A stretch of DNA of 64,000 nucleotides from Perlabentimonas sp034003245 (GTDB taxonomy: Bacteria; Bacteroidota; Bacteroidia; Bacteroidales; Tenuifilaceae). Positions 8,749 to 17,459 of this stretch are shown in pieces. The notes below the pieces were generated by a model. It worked only from the letters and a program-made list of their open reading frames with translations. It was not told the origin of the DNA and did no database searches. The stretch covers positions 62,001 through 126,000 of the forward strand of contig JAVEYY010000003.1 of the NCBI GenBank assembly GCA_034003245.1, in the 5' to 3' direction. Position 1 is the first letter of the stretch; each line of letters starts with the position of its first letter. Made by a program: the position numbers and the translations under genes.

Positions 8749-10701
8749 CTAAGCCTTATTAGGCAGACGGAAGAAAAATGTTGCGCCGTGGCCTGGTTTA
8801 CTTTCAACCCATATTTCACCACCATGCTTTTTGATAAAATCTCGGCATATCATTAGGCCTAAGCCAGTTCCCTTTTCGCCACTTGTGCTTGCTGTTGTAA
8901 CACCTGCTTCGCCTGTAAATAGTTTCTCCTTAATATGAGGTTCAATACCCATTCCAGAATCGCTCACTGAGATAAGTAAAGAGGCTACTTCCTTTTTGGC
9001 CACAATGCAAATTGTTCCCCCCTCGGGGGTAAACTTAAGGGCATTCGAAACTAAATTTCGTATTACTGTTTTAAGCATGTTGGAATCGGCATATACAACC
9101 AGATCCTCTTGTATCTCATTCAAAATCTCTATGTTCTTTTCCTTTGCCTTCTGGGTTGCAAAGAAGAGCTCATCATTCACTATTCGGTAAAGTGGATGTT
9201 CTACTGGAAGAAACTGAATGGAACTAGTCTGTAATCGCGACCATTGGAGAAGATTATCGAGAAGCATATTACCCTTAATAGCGCTATCGTGAATTATCCC
9301 TAGAAAGTTTTCAACCTCATCGTTAGTATACTCTCTAAAGTTTGAAACAAGGAGCTCTGAATACCCCGATATGCTATTAAAGGGATTCTTCAAATCGTGA
9401 GCAATTACAGAGATTAGCTTGTTTTTAATGCTATTTGAGCTTTGTAATTCCGAATTCTTCTCGTCGAGAGCCTTAACCTTCTGCTGTATGGTCTCTTTCT
9501 GCTCTGTAGCCTCTTCGTTTTTGCGGGTAAGCTGTTCAACAGCTTGTTTAATACGTCTGTTAGCAAGTATGATAAAAACCATTAGCACAATTACCAAGAA
9601 GAGTAGTAAAACTGATAAAATTAAGCTTATCCTTTGAATCCTAATTTTCTGAAAATTAACGTTTTGTTCCTTTCGCAAAAACTCATTTTCCTTGATTTGG
9701 TTATCAATTTCGTAGGCGGCTTGGATTTTACCAATGGCCTCAGAATTCTGAATGTTGAAAAGCGAATCTTTAAGGGTACTCTCAATCTTGTAATAGTTAG
9801 CTGCTTCTTTAAAACGCCCCCGTTTCTCGTAAATACGGGCAAGAAGGCCTGATGTATTCAACTCCTCGGCAATTGAATTCAGTTCCTGTGCTAACAGTAG
9901 ACTTCTTAATGCATAATTGGTTGCATCTACATCGCGATTGAGTTTGAGGTAACTTTCGGATATATTCCGTAATGTGTTAACTAACCCAAATTTATCGTTA
10001 AGATTTCGCCCCAGTTCATAGGCCTGCAAATGGTACTCAAGCCCCTTGGCGTAATCGCCTCGGATATGATATACTAATCCAATGTTACTGAGAGAGTTGC
10101 TTTCGCCCCGCTGATCGTTGTTACGTTTATTATGCTCGTAGGCTTGATAAAAGAACTCCAATGCCCTGTCGTAATTTTTTTTCCGGAAGTTAACGTGCCC
10201 AATGTTATTAATAATAATTCCTACTATCCTTGGCGAATTTGAGTAGTTGATAAGGGCAAAAGCTTTTTCGTAAAAGTCAAGGGCTTTATCATCGTTTTTG
10301 AGCTCGGAGTATATGTATCCAATGTTATTGTAGGTGGACACAAGGCCATCAGTATCCTGATCGCTTTCGCGAATTCTGGCCGATTCAATTAAATCGATAA
10401 GCCCCTTATCGTACCAACCAAAAACAGCTTTTGCTGTTCCCATGTTATGGTATGATTCGCCTAACCCCTTAGCGTACCCAATACTTGTACTTAACCGATG
10501 CGATTCGATAGCATATTCGAGCGATAGCTTAGGATCGCTGCGCCGATACTCGTATGCCAGAGCATTTAACGAGTCTATTCTTTGAATCTCTTTGCCAGAA
10601 GGTTGTAATTTTAAATCTTGACCATAGGAATAGTTGCCATAAACGAATAGCAATGGCAAAATAATTACCCGAATGAGTTTTAAAGAAATAATTCTCATCA
10701 T
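8749..10701 (-). CDS. TPR-repeat sensor histidine kinase
   Basis: A 650-residue kinase with a signal sequence (about 1-27), then five or more tetratricopeptide repeats (about 45-310; for example NNIGYIYSELKNDDKALDFY and NNIGHVNFRKKNYDRALEFF) presumably exposed to the periplasm. A single transmembrane helix (SLILSVLLLFLVIVLMVFII, about 358-380) and a short coiled coil (about 385-425) follow. The HisKA domain has phospho-acceptor His435 (VIAHDLKNPFNSISG). The HATPase domain shows N box NLVSNALKFTPEGG, DSGMGI and GEKGTGLGL. The signal sensed is unknown. It lies 37 bp downstream of a LytTR regulator on the same strand, which may be its partner although LytTR regulators usually pair with LytS-type kinases such as the one at 11508. 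Confidence 0.93.
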   Translation of the reverse strand: MMRIISLKLIRVIILPLLFVYGNYSYGQDLKLQPSGKEIQRIDSLNALAYEYRRSDPKLSLEYAIESHRLSTSIGYAKGLGESYHNMGTAKAVFGWYDKGLIDLIESARIRESDQDTDGLVSTYNNIGYIYSELKNDDKALDFYEKAFALINYSNSPRIVGIIINNIGHVNFRKKNYDRALEFFYQAYEHNKRNNDQRGESNSLSNIGLVYHIRGDYAKGLEYHLQAYELGRNLNDKFGLVNTLRNISESYLKLNRDVDATNYALRSLLLAQELNSIAEELNTSGLLARIYEKRGRFKEAANYYKIESTLKDSLFNIQNSEAIGKIQAAYEIDNQIKENEFLRKEQNVNFQKIRIQRISLILSVLLLFLVIVLMVFIILANRRIKQAVEQLTRKNEEATEQKETIQQKVKALDEKNSELQSSNSIKNKLISVIAHDLKNPFNSISGYSELLVSNFREYTNDEVENFLGIIHDSAIKGNMLLDNLLQWSRLQTSSIQFLPVEHPLYRIVNDELFFATQKAKEKNIEILNEIQEDLVVYADSNMLKTVIRNLVSNALKFTPEGGTICIVAKKEVASLLISVSDSGMGIEPHIKEKLFTGEAGVTTASTSGEKGTGLGLMICRDFIKKHGGEIWVESKPGHGATFFFRLPNKA

Positions 10702-10738
10702 CTCTCAAAGATAAATAAATTCCTCAGAAATTTACAAT

Positions 10739-11500
10739 CTATCTAGATTTGTCAGTGTTTTTAAGGAGTTCCAGCAGCACATCCCGCTTGCGAACCGAAA
10801 CGGGAATAACCTCACCATTTGTTAAAACCACATGGCTCTCGGGAAACCGATTGTACTTCTTTACACAACTAATATTTACAAGATGTGACTGGTGCACTCG
10901 AAAGAACCCCGATTCTGACAACAAATCATCGTATTCCTTTAACGTTTTTGAAACAAGTATTCTTGGTCGGTTTGTAAAGTAAAACTGGGTGTAATTACTC
11001 TGCGATTCACATCGAATAATTGAGTTAATTTCAACTACCACAAGGGCATCGAATGTTTTTAGAAGAATTTTTTGGGGATTATACTTATTCGCTTTTATGT
11101 TATCGATAAAAGTTTTGAACTTATGGTTCGTTTCCTCCTCGCGAATCGTCTCGTCGAGTTTCTCCACAGCATTTACCAGATCGGTAGGATCAACGGGTTT
11201 AAGGATGTAATCTATAGCACTAAACTTAAAAGCCTTGATGGCGTATTCCTGGTATGCTGTGATAAACACAAACTTAAAGTTAATAGTTTGAAACTGCATA
11301 AGCAGGTCGAAACCAGAACCATCGGGCATTTGAATATCAAGAAAAACTACATCGGGCGACATTCTCTTAATAACCTCAATGCCCGACTCCACATTGTGAG
11401 CCTGCCCAACTACCTGAATACTCGGACAGAAAAGTTTGAACATGCTAAGCAGCGACTCCCTAGCCAAAACCTCGTCATCGATAATTACAGCTGATATCAT
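10739..11500 (-). CDS. LytTR-family response regulator
   Basis: A 253-residue DNA-binding regulator. The receiver domain (1-120) has the acidic pair Asp8/Asp9, phospho-acceptor Asp55 (VVFLDIQMPDGSGFD) and the lysine in DYILKPVDPTD. The C-terminal LytTR domain (about 145-245) carries IRCESQSNYTQFYF and the typical SGFFRVHQSHLVNI. It starts 7 bp after the stop codon of the LytS-type kinase at 11508, so kinase and regulator are almost certainly co-transcribed. The TPR kinase follows 37 bp downstream. Its target genes cannot be read from the window. Confidence 0.95.
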   Translation of the reverse strand: MISAVIIDDEVLARESLLSMFKLFCPSIQVVGQAHNVESGIEVIKRMSPDVVFLDIQMPDGSGFDLLMQFQTINFKFVFITAYQEYAIKAFKFSAIDYILKPVDPTDLVNAVEKLDETIREEETNHKFKTFIDNIKANKYNPQKILLKTFDALVVVEINSIIRCESQSNYTQFYFTNRPRILVSKTLKEYDDLLSESGFFRVHQSHLVNISCVKKYNRFPESHVVLTNGEVIPVSVRKRDVLLELLKNTDKSR

Positions 11501-11507
11501 GGCGAAT

Positions 11508-12317
11508 TTATTTGATTATTATGGGAATGTAAAACCTAATCCGGGTTCCTGTGTGCGTTGAGTTACTAATGGAAGCCAGGTCAATAATTTCCATCCGAAT
11601 GTTTTTACCGTGAACTTTTCTCAAATTCCGCAGCCTCTCTTTTGTTATGCGGGTGGCAAGTGACTGGTGTTTGGTTCGTTTACTCTCGCCAATTTCTGCA
11701 GATTTCTCAATACCCACACCATTATCCTCCACCTCAAGGATTATGCTCTCATTGGATATTTCATATGAGATAGTAATTCGCCCCTTGTTGCTAAGGTGAA
11801 TAATACCATGCTCGATGGCATTCTCTATAAACGGTTGCGCCATCATTGGTGGCACCAAGTGATGTTCCAAATCTATGTCAGCCGATACCTTAATCTCATA
11901 GTCAAACTTATTCTCAAACCTAAGCGATTGCAACTCCAAATAGTTTGTTACTGTCTCCTTTTCCTTGGAAATGGTGATATATTCGGCTCTGGAGTTCTCG
12001 AGAATTAATCGAACCAACTTGGAAAAATTAGCCAAGTATTTCCCTGCCATGTAAGGGTCGTTTCGGAAAATGTAACTCTGAATTGCGGTTAAGGAATTGA
12101 ATACAAAATGAGGATTCATTTGTGAGAGAAGAAGCCGTTGCTCAAGCTCAATAATTTTCAGCTTATCTTTTCGCCGATAAAACCAAACAGCAATTACAAC
12201 AAAGATAAAGGTTAGAACTGCTACAGTTGAGAGTAAAGCTGTAAATGGACACTTGGTGTAGCAACTATGAAACCAGTTAACGCTGCACATGAAATAAACT
12301 ATCATACTCAATTGCAT
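11508..12317 (-). CDS. Short LytS-type histidine kinase
   Basis: A 269-residue His_kinase-family (LytS/YehU) protein. After about 24 residues containing three cysteines (Cys11, Cys19, Cys23) comes a single transmembrane helix (about 27-47). The kinase core follows directly, with phospho-acceptor His70 in QMNPHFVFNSLTAIQSYI, the N box PFIENAIEHG and the G box DNGVGI. There is no recognisable sensory domain: the usual TPR, 7TMR or beta-propeller input module is missing. It precedes the LytTR regulator by 7 bp. Input may come from a partner, possibly the TPR kinase two genes downstream (inference). Confidence 0.9.
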   Translation of the reverse strand: MQLSMIVYFMCSVNWFHSCYTKCPFTALLSTVAVLTFIFVVIAVWFYRRKDKLKIIELEQRLLLSQMNPHFVFNSLTAIQSYIFRNDPYMAGKYLANFSKLVRLILENSRAEYITISKEKETVTNYLELQSLRFENKFDYEIKVSADIDLEHHLVPPMMAQPFIENAIEHGIIHLSNKGRITISYEISNESIILEVEDNGVGIEKSAEIGESKRTKHQSLATRITKERLRNLRKVHGKNIRMEIIDLASISNSTHTGTRIRFYIPIIIK

Positions 12318-12370
12318 TTTTTTGCGATTTTGACCTTGGGAGCAACTGCCGTTTTAACATCAGAAAAAAC

Positions 12371-13732
12371 TTAAAATGTTAATGTGAAAGTAGTTCCCTG
12401 TTCGGGTTGTGAGAATGCCGTTATACTTCCACCGTGCAACCTCATAATCTGGCGCGAAAGACTTAAACCAATTCCCGAACCCTTTGGCTTTGTAGTAAAG
12501 AATGGAATAAATATCTTATCCAACACTTCGGGAAGAATTCCTTCCCCATTATCGGTAACCTGAAAGGTGACCCTGCCTCGCTTATTAAGGAATCCTCGCA
12601 TGATAATTTTTGGTTCAGGACGGCCTTCGAGAGCGTGAATAGCATTCTTTAACAGATTGATAATTACTTGCTCGAGAAGTTCCTCGTCGCCTGAGAAGGT
12701 GATATTTTCGGGCTCAACACTTGTTGTAAACGAAATATTAGCTTGCTTAAATTCCTCTTCGAGCAGTGGGCTAATATTACGGAACAATGCCGAAGCTGAA
12801 ATGATCTTGAAGTTGGGTTTGGGTATACGTGTTAGATTTCGATATGTATTTACAAAATGCATTAAACCTGTACTTCGCTTGTGTATTGTTTGCAAGCCCT
12901 GCTGAATCTCACCAACAGACTCCTCGTCGAATGTTGCATTGGGATCCTCCTCCCGCGCCCGATTTAACGATATTATCATCATATCGATGGTTGAGGAAAG
13001 CGAAGCGATTGGTGTAATGGAATTCATAATCTCGTGCGTGAGCACGCTTATTAATTTCTGCCAGGCCTCGGTCTCCTGATCTTCCAATACGCTTTGAATG
13101 TTCTTGATGGTAGCCAACACAATATGCTTATTGTGAACCCTAATCTCGGTAGCGTAAATGGCTAGCTGGAGTATATCGTCCTCCTGCTGCACCTTTACCA
13201 GCACGTTCTCGCCGGGGTTTAGGCTAAGCAGTTTATCAACAAGTTCGGGGCTTACCACGTAGAGCTGCTTAATGTTTTTAAGCCCGGTGAGCTGAAAAAG
13301 ACGCTTTGCGGCTTTGTTAATCATCTCAACCGTTCCATCACGCTGGTAGGAGATTATACTTACATCGATATTCTGAACAATACTCTGCAGATATTGAAAA
13401 TGCTCCTCCTTTTCACTTCTAACGGTCTGAAAATCCTTGATTACATCATTAAAAGCTCTACTTAGCTCGTCGAACGAGCTCCCCATGCCCTCCACCTGAA
13501 ACGATCGGGTGAACTCCGAAAACCTTATAGATTCGAGAAAACTTGCAAGATCCCTATTGGTTTTATCGACATACTTGTAAAGGGCATATACTTGTAAGAA
13601 TACTAGAACGGCAATTAGTACTGGCGTGATGAAAAACTCGTAGTTAAACCATGTATAAAAAAACGCGAATATTGTTGCCGTTAGCAGGATAAGCCTTAAC
13701 GTGGTATTTACCCTAAAGTTCTTATAAATCAT
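12371..13732 (-). CDS. NtrB-like membrane histidine kinase with PAS domain
   Basis: A 453-residue kinase. Two hydrophobic segments (about 12-28 and 34-52) form an N-terminal membrane hairpin. A linker follows, then a PAS-like domain (about 110-210, SIISYQRDGTVEMINKAAKRLF). HisKA carries His233 (VLTHEIMNSITPIASLS), and the HATPase domain has NLLKNAIHALEG, DNGEGI and GSGIGLSLSRQIM. The sequence type is that of NtrB-class kinases that phosphorylate sigma-54 activators. Its start overlaps the last 11 bp of the NtrC-type regulator upstream, so the two are translationally coupled and form a cognate pair. Confidence 0.94.
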   Translation of the reverse strand: MIYKNFRVNTTLRLILLTATIFAFFYTWFNYEFFITPVLIAVLVFLQVYALYKYVDKTNRDLASFLESIRFSEFTRSFQVEGMGSSFDELSRAFNDVIKDFQTVRSEKEEHFQYLQSIVQNIDVSIISYQRDGTVEMINKAAKRLFQLTGLKNIKQLYVVSPELVDKLLSLNPGENVLVKVQQEDDILQLAIYATEIRVHNKHIVLATIKNIQSVLEDQETEAWQKLISVLTHEIMNSITPIASLSSTIDMMIISLNRAREEDPNATFDEESVGEIQQGLQTIHKRSTGLMHFVNTYRNLTRIPKPNFKIISASALFRNISPLLEEEFKQANISFTTSVEPENITFSGDEELLEQVIINLLKNAIHALEGRPEPKIIMRGFLNKRGRVTFQVTDNGEGILPEVLDKIFIPFFTTKPKGSGIGLSLSRQIMRLHGGSITAFSQPEQGTTFTLTF

Positions 13733-15113
13733 ACTTTTCCATTCTACGGTACAGTGATGTGCGTGTTATACCAAGCTCTGTGGCTGCCTGTGTTATGTTT
13801 CCCTGAAATTGCTTCAGAACTTTCGTAATTATCATTCTCTCAATATCATCGAGATTATAGGTTTCGAATTCTACCCCACCTTTGCTAGTCGATTTGGTGC
13901 TCGAAAGAAAAAAGTCATCGGGTTGAAGTATATTTGAATCGCTCATAATTACTGCCCTTTCGATGGCATGTTGCAACTCGCGAACGTTACCTGGCCAGCT
14001 GTAGATTTCCAACTTTTTAATGGCCTCGGCCGAGATGCTCTTTATCTTCTTCTTGTACTTCTTGGTGTAAACACCAAGGAAATGGGTTGCCAGAATGGGG
14101 ATATCGCCATATCGTTCTCTAAGTGGAGGCAAATGTATTTCGACAGTATTTATCCGATACAGTAAATCCTGACGAAAAGCACTTTCGCTAACCATTTGAT
14201 GGATATTGTTGTTGGTGGCGCAAATAAGGCGAACATCGATGGACTTGGGTTTGTTAGAACCTACGCGTACCACCTCACGACGTTCGATAATTGTAAGCAA
14301 TTTGGCTTGCATTGGTTGGGATAAATTACCAATTTCATCGAGGAATAACGTTCCAGCAGAGGCTATCTCAAATCTGCCCGGTTTATCCTTTTTGGCATCA
14401 GTAAAGGCACCTTTCTCATGGCCAAAAAGTTCACTTTCGAAGAGTGTCTCGGCAATTGAGCCCAAATCGACGCTGATAAAAACCTCATCGTTTCTTGGTG
14501 AATCGCGGTGAAGAGCTCTGGCAACAAGTTCCTTCCCAGTTCCATTTTCACCTAAAATCAGAACGTTGGCATCGGTTTTGGCCACCTTTTTTATGGTGTT
14601 AAAAACCTCGAGCATTGCCTCCGATTTCCCAACAAACTCGTGAAAAGGACTGTCCATAACGTTACTTAACTCCTTCTGCTTCTCCTTTAAATCCGACACC
14701 TGTTTTTGCGATTGCTTTAGCTTAACCGCCGACGAGATGGTAGCAATTAGCTTCTCATTATGCCAAGGTTTAAGAATAAAATCGGTGGCACCCGCCTTAA
14801 TTGCTCTAACTGCTTTCTCGGCATCGCCATAGGCTGTAATAAATACCACAATAGCCAAAGGATCGAGTTCGAGGATACGCTCCAACCAGCTAAATCCCTC
14901 TTGGCCACTAATGGCATCCTTGGTAAAGTTCATGTCGAGTAATATAACATCAAACTCAACATTTCGAATAATGTCTGGAATATCGTTGGGATTTGATGTG
15001 GTTTGAACCAGCTCTACATGAGGTTTAAGTAGAAGTTTAAGCGCAAAGAGAATATCCTCATTGTCGTCAACAACTAGAATTTTTCCAACTTTATTATTCA
15101 TAATTGAAACCAT
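13722..15113 (-). CDS. Sigma-54-dependent NtrC-family response regulator
   Basis: A 463-residue activator. The receiver domain has Asp16/Asp17 and phospho-acceptor Asp60 (VILLDMNF). The AAA+ domain (about 150-385) has Walker A GENGTGKE, the sigma-54 contact loop as GAFTDA (a common variant of GAFTGA), Walker B GTLFLDEIG and the R-finger region. The C-terminal Fis-type helix-turn-helix ends in ITRTSLYRRMEKYDL. An alternative start at Met5 (15101) also fits. It is encoded divergently from the membrane protein at 15421, and the efflux genes downstream of that carry a sigma-54-like promoter (17407), making this pair the likely controller. Confidence 0.95.
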   Translation of the reverse strand: MVSIMNNKVGKILVVDDNEDILFALKLLLKPHVELVQTTSNPNDIPDIIRNVEFDVILLDMNFTKDAISGQEGFSWLERILELDPLAIVVFITAYGDAEKAVRAIKAGATDFILKPWHNEKLIATISSAVKLKQSQKQVSDLKEKQKELSNVMDSPFHEFVGKSEAMLEVFNTIKKVAKTDANVLILGENGTGKELVARALHRDSPRNDEVFISVDLGSIAETLFESELFGHEKGAFTDAKKDKPGRFEIASAGTLFLDEIGNLSQPMQAKLLTIIERREVVRVGSNKPKSIDVRLICATNNNIHQMVSESAFRQDLLYRINTVEIHLPPLRERYGDIPILATHFLGVYTKKYKKKIKSISAEAIKKLEIYSWPGNVRELQHAIERAVIMSDSNILQPDDFFLSSTKSTSKGGVEFETYNLDDIERMIITKVLKQFQGNITQAATELGITRTSLYRRMEKYDL

Positions 15114-15302
15114 ATGGGGTTAAATCAATCCTTTTTAGTACGACTACTAATCTGCTGGTAAATATAGAAATTTTGTTTTGGTTGGTCATTCATAAACCCA
15201 AATATATGGGGAACCAAAACCAAAGCCTTATGAAATGAAGGAGAAAATGCAACGAAAATAATGGTTTCATCATTCGGATAATCACCAAAAAAAGCATATT
15301 GA

Positions 15303-15333
15303 TTTGTTTTTATAAAAGAAAAGGTTAAATTTG
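15303..15333 (+). promoter_or_regulatory. Canonical Bacteroidota housekeeping promoter
   Basis: TTTG at 15303-15306 is followed after exactly 19 bp by TAAATTTG at 15326-15333, a full match to the known Bacteroidota -33/-7 consensus TTTG-N19-TAnnTTTG. It points at the membrane-protein gene at 15421 and predicts a leader of about 80 nt. The remainder of the 307-bp gap (15114-15420) holds no gene that I can see; a weak inverted repeat (ATCAGTC / GACTGAT, 15348-15379) lies in the leader. Confidence 0.75.
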
Positions 15334-15420
15334 AATTACAATTATTTATCAGTCAGGTGAATGAACCAGTAGGACTGATTTACAGTTAACGTTTTGAGCG
15401 AAAAACCTAAAATTTAAGCT

Positions 15421-17199
15421 ATGATACCATCTCTAATTAACCTTGGTGATCTGTTTTTACCTTCAATTACCATTATGCTAAACTTCGGATTACTTGGACT
15501 TCTTATCTCACTCGCATTTCTAGGTTTTTTCCGATCGGTAGTTACTGGCGTAAAGCCAAGCTTCTTACTTGATCAAAAAAAGGTTCAAGACGAATGGTTA
15601 AGCCGAAGCTCCTTTTCGGCCATTATGCTACCAATAATGGGATTTGTGGTATTCGTTTTTAATGCTTTTGCATGGAGCGTTTACGGGCTAATCTCAATTT
15701 TTGAATTTGCTGCATTTATTCTTAAAGCGATTTGGTGGTTAATAGTTTGGATATGGAATGAGTTTATTCATCCAGTATTCTTCTTAATTATTAAGTTACT
15801 ATGGCATTACATTGTAATTTGGAGCTGGCGATTCTTTAAACTGGCACTTACTCGTATTCCCGAGGCTTTCTCAATCAGCACATTCAAAAATGGATTTATT
15901 TCTGTGCTGGCCATATCGCTTATTGTTCTTTTCTTTTTGTACCTAAGCAGCATATTGCAGCAGCCTTGGATTATTATTTTATTGGCCTTTGCCTTTATTT
16001 TTGCAGTAGCTTACTTCTCATTATTCACCCTTTACGATGACGAGAAACGTACATTTAACGATTTTTGGACAGGAACTGTTATTTCGCGCCTCGGAATTCT
16101 GATAGTAGTAAGTATTCTTAGCGCATCCATTGTAACCGTGCTACATATGTTTGCAGGAACGGCTATACAACTTCCTGTTTTGGGTTTATCATACCCAATT
16201 TCGTTAGTTCTAATCGTAATTCTGGTTGTATCAACTGTATCGGCACTTGTAATAAATGCCATTGCACCAGCCTACACTGTTCAAAACAATGGTGAATTCG
16301 ACACAAAGGATTTCCTTATAAATACGGGTATTCGGTTACCAAGGCTTATTGGTTCCGTTCCATTTTTATGGATTGGTGGTTTTCTCACCTCGCTTATAAC
16401 CATCGTTATTGGTGTGTTCCTATGGTGGTCGACGAATAGTATAAAGGACACCTTTAGTACTGATGCTCTTAATAAAATGCAGGTTGAACTCGATATGGCC
16501 AACTCGCACTTCAAAGCCTTTTACAATGCCAATGCACAGGCAAATATGGCTCGTGATTTTTCCCAGACTAGAGTTAAAAGGATATCAATCCTCGAATCGA
16601 GAGTTTATGCTCTAAATATCTTTAAGGAAGATTGGCTGATGATTATAAATAATCTTCCAAAAGGTGTTAGAAGTACTAAGATTGAGAAATCGAACCTGGA
16701 ACGATATCAGAGAACGTATGCAGATAGATCGACCAAACTGGCCGAGGAAATTGGAGAGTTAGAAAGGAGTATATCGAATAAACTTGCTGATGCCAGAATT
16801 GATCCCAACAACATTTCCCTTGAAGAGTCAATTGAAATAGACAAGAATAAACTCGAAACTATAAAACTACAAAGAGGGCAACTAGAATCGCAGTTTATCC
16901 TAAATACGAGCCTTACTCAGGCACGAATAGGATCGATAAAATACACAAATGTAATGTGGGTAATTGGCACCTTTTTCGCCATGCTTGGTCTGGTTTTACT
17001 TATGGCCATTGTTTTAACTCCATTCTGGATTTACCGGACAAAGTTTTTCTTTGATTTATACGACTTCCATCACGATGGGAAATCTTACCTAACAGAACAA
17101 ATTGAATACTACCAAGGACGGAACAAAAACCAACCTCTACTGGGCTTTTTTGTACTTCTTGTAATAATTCTGATTATTGTAGCGATTATCATCCTGTGA
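15421..17199 (+). CDS. Multi-pass membrane protein with central coiled coil, function unknown
   Basis: A 592-residue protein that I do not recognise. The first 340 residues contain about eight hydrophobic segments, several rich in Trp (AIWWLIVWIWNEFIHPVFFL). Residues about 345-500 are charged and strongly helical, likely a long coiled coil on one side of the membrane. Two more transmembrane helices follow (about 513-535 and 572-592) with a DLYDFHHDGKSYL stretch between them. It has its own canonical promoter and an inverted repeat just after the stop. It sits between the NtrC-type regulator (divergent) and the efflux operon. A structural or tethering role is possible, but the sequence does not settle it, and it does not look like an FtsX/MacB permease. 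Confidence 0.85.
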   Translation: MIPSLINLGDLFLPSITIMLNFGLLGLLISLAFLGFFRSVVTGVKPSFLLDQKKVQDEWLSRSSFSAIMLPIMGFVVFVFNAFAWSVYGLISIFEFAAFILKAIWWLIVWIWNEFIHPVFFLIIKLLWHYIVIWSWRFFKLALTRIPEAFSISTFKNGFISVLAISLIVLFFLYLSSILQQPWIIILLAFAFIFAVAYFSLFTLYDDEKRTFNDFWTGTVISRLGILIVVSILSASIVTVLHMFAGTAIQLPVLGLSYPISLVLIVILVVSTVSALVINAIAPAYTVQNNGEFDTKDFLINTGIRLPRLIGSVPFLWIGGFLTSLITIVIGVFLWWSTNSIKDTFSTDALNKMQVELDMANSHFKAFYNANAQANMARDFSQTRVKRISILESRVYALNIFKEDWLMIINNLPKGVRSTKIEKSNLERYQRTYADRSTKLAEEIGELERSISNKLADARIDPNNISLEESIEIDKNKLETIKLQRGQLESQFILNTSLTQARIGSIKYTNVMWVIGTFFAMLGLVLLMAIVLTPFWIYRTKFFFDLYDFHHDGKSYLTEQIEYYQGRNKNQPLLGFFVLLVIILIIVAIIIL

Positions 17200-17223
17200 T
17201 ATTGTTTTTAATTTCGTTGCGAG

Positions 17224-17259
17224 TGTGCATTGGGTTATCCTCAATGCACATTCGTTTTT
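17224..17259 (+). terminator. Inverted repeat after the 592-aa gene: terminator or enhancer site
   Basis: TGTGCATTG and CAATGCACA form 9-bp perfect arms around a 9-nt spacer, followed by TTCGTTTTTA. Its position 25 bp after a stop codon and its T-rich tail fit a terminator. It also lies roughly 195 bp upstream of the predicted transcription start of the efflux operon, where NtrC-type activators typically bind dyads of this form. Both readings are open. Confidence 0.55.
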
Positions 17260-17406
17260 ATAATAAACTAGTATTCAAATATCCCATTATTCACCTGCAA
17301 ACTGTGCGGTTTCGTACATTTCGTGTTGCATATTCGAACACTTTATGCCCTCTACCCTACTCACAAGCAATTATTATATATCTATATATCTGATACATAT
17401 ATTTTA

Positions 17407-17422
17407 TGGCACGTTTACTGTA
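17407..17422 (+). promoter_or_regulatory. Candidate sigma-54 promoter of the efflux operon
   Basis: TGGCACGTTTACTGTA matches the sigma-54 consensus TGGCACGnnnnTTGCW at the whole -24 element with correct spacing. The -12 element reads CTGT instead of TTGC, so it is imperfect. It lies 38 bp upstream of the HlyD start codon, and a sigma-54 activator/kinase pair is encoded 2.3 kb away. Confidence 0.55.
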
Positions 17423-17459
17423 AAATAGACTTGAACAATTAATTCAATTCTTTAAAAAT

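Noticed and set aside
10706..10713. TATCTTTG box upstream of the TPR kinase gene
   Set aside because: It lies only 5 bp before the start codon and the -33 box is poorly spaced, so it is probably chance in AT-rich DNA.
17196..17393. A 65-codon open frame after the 592-aa gene
   Set aside because: It overlaps the stop of that gene and the inverted repeat at 17224, and its translation is not protein-like.
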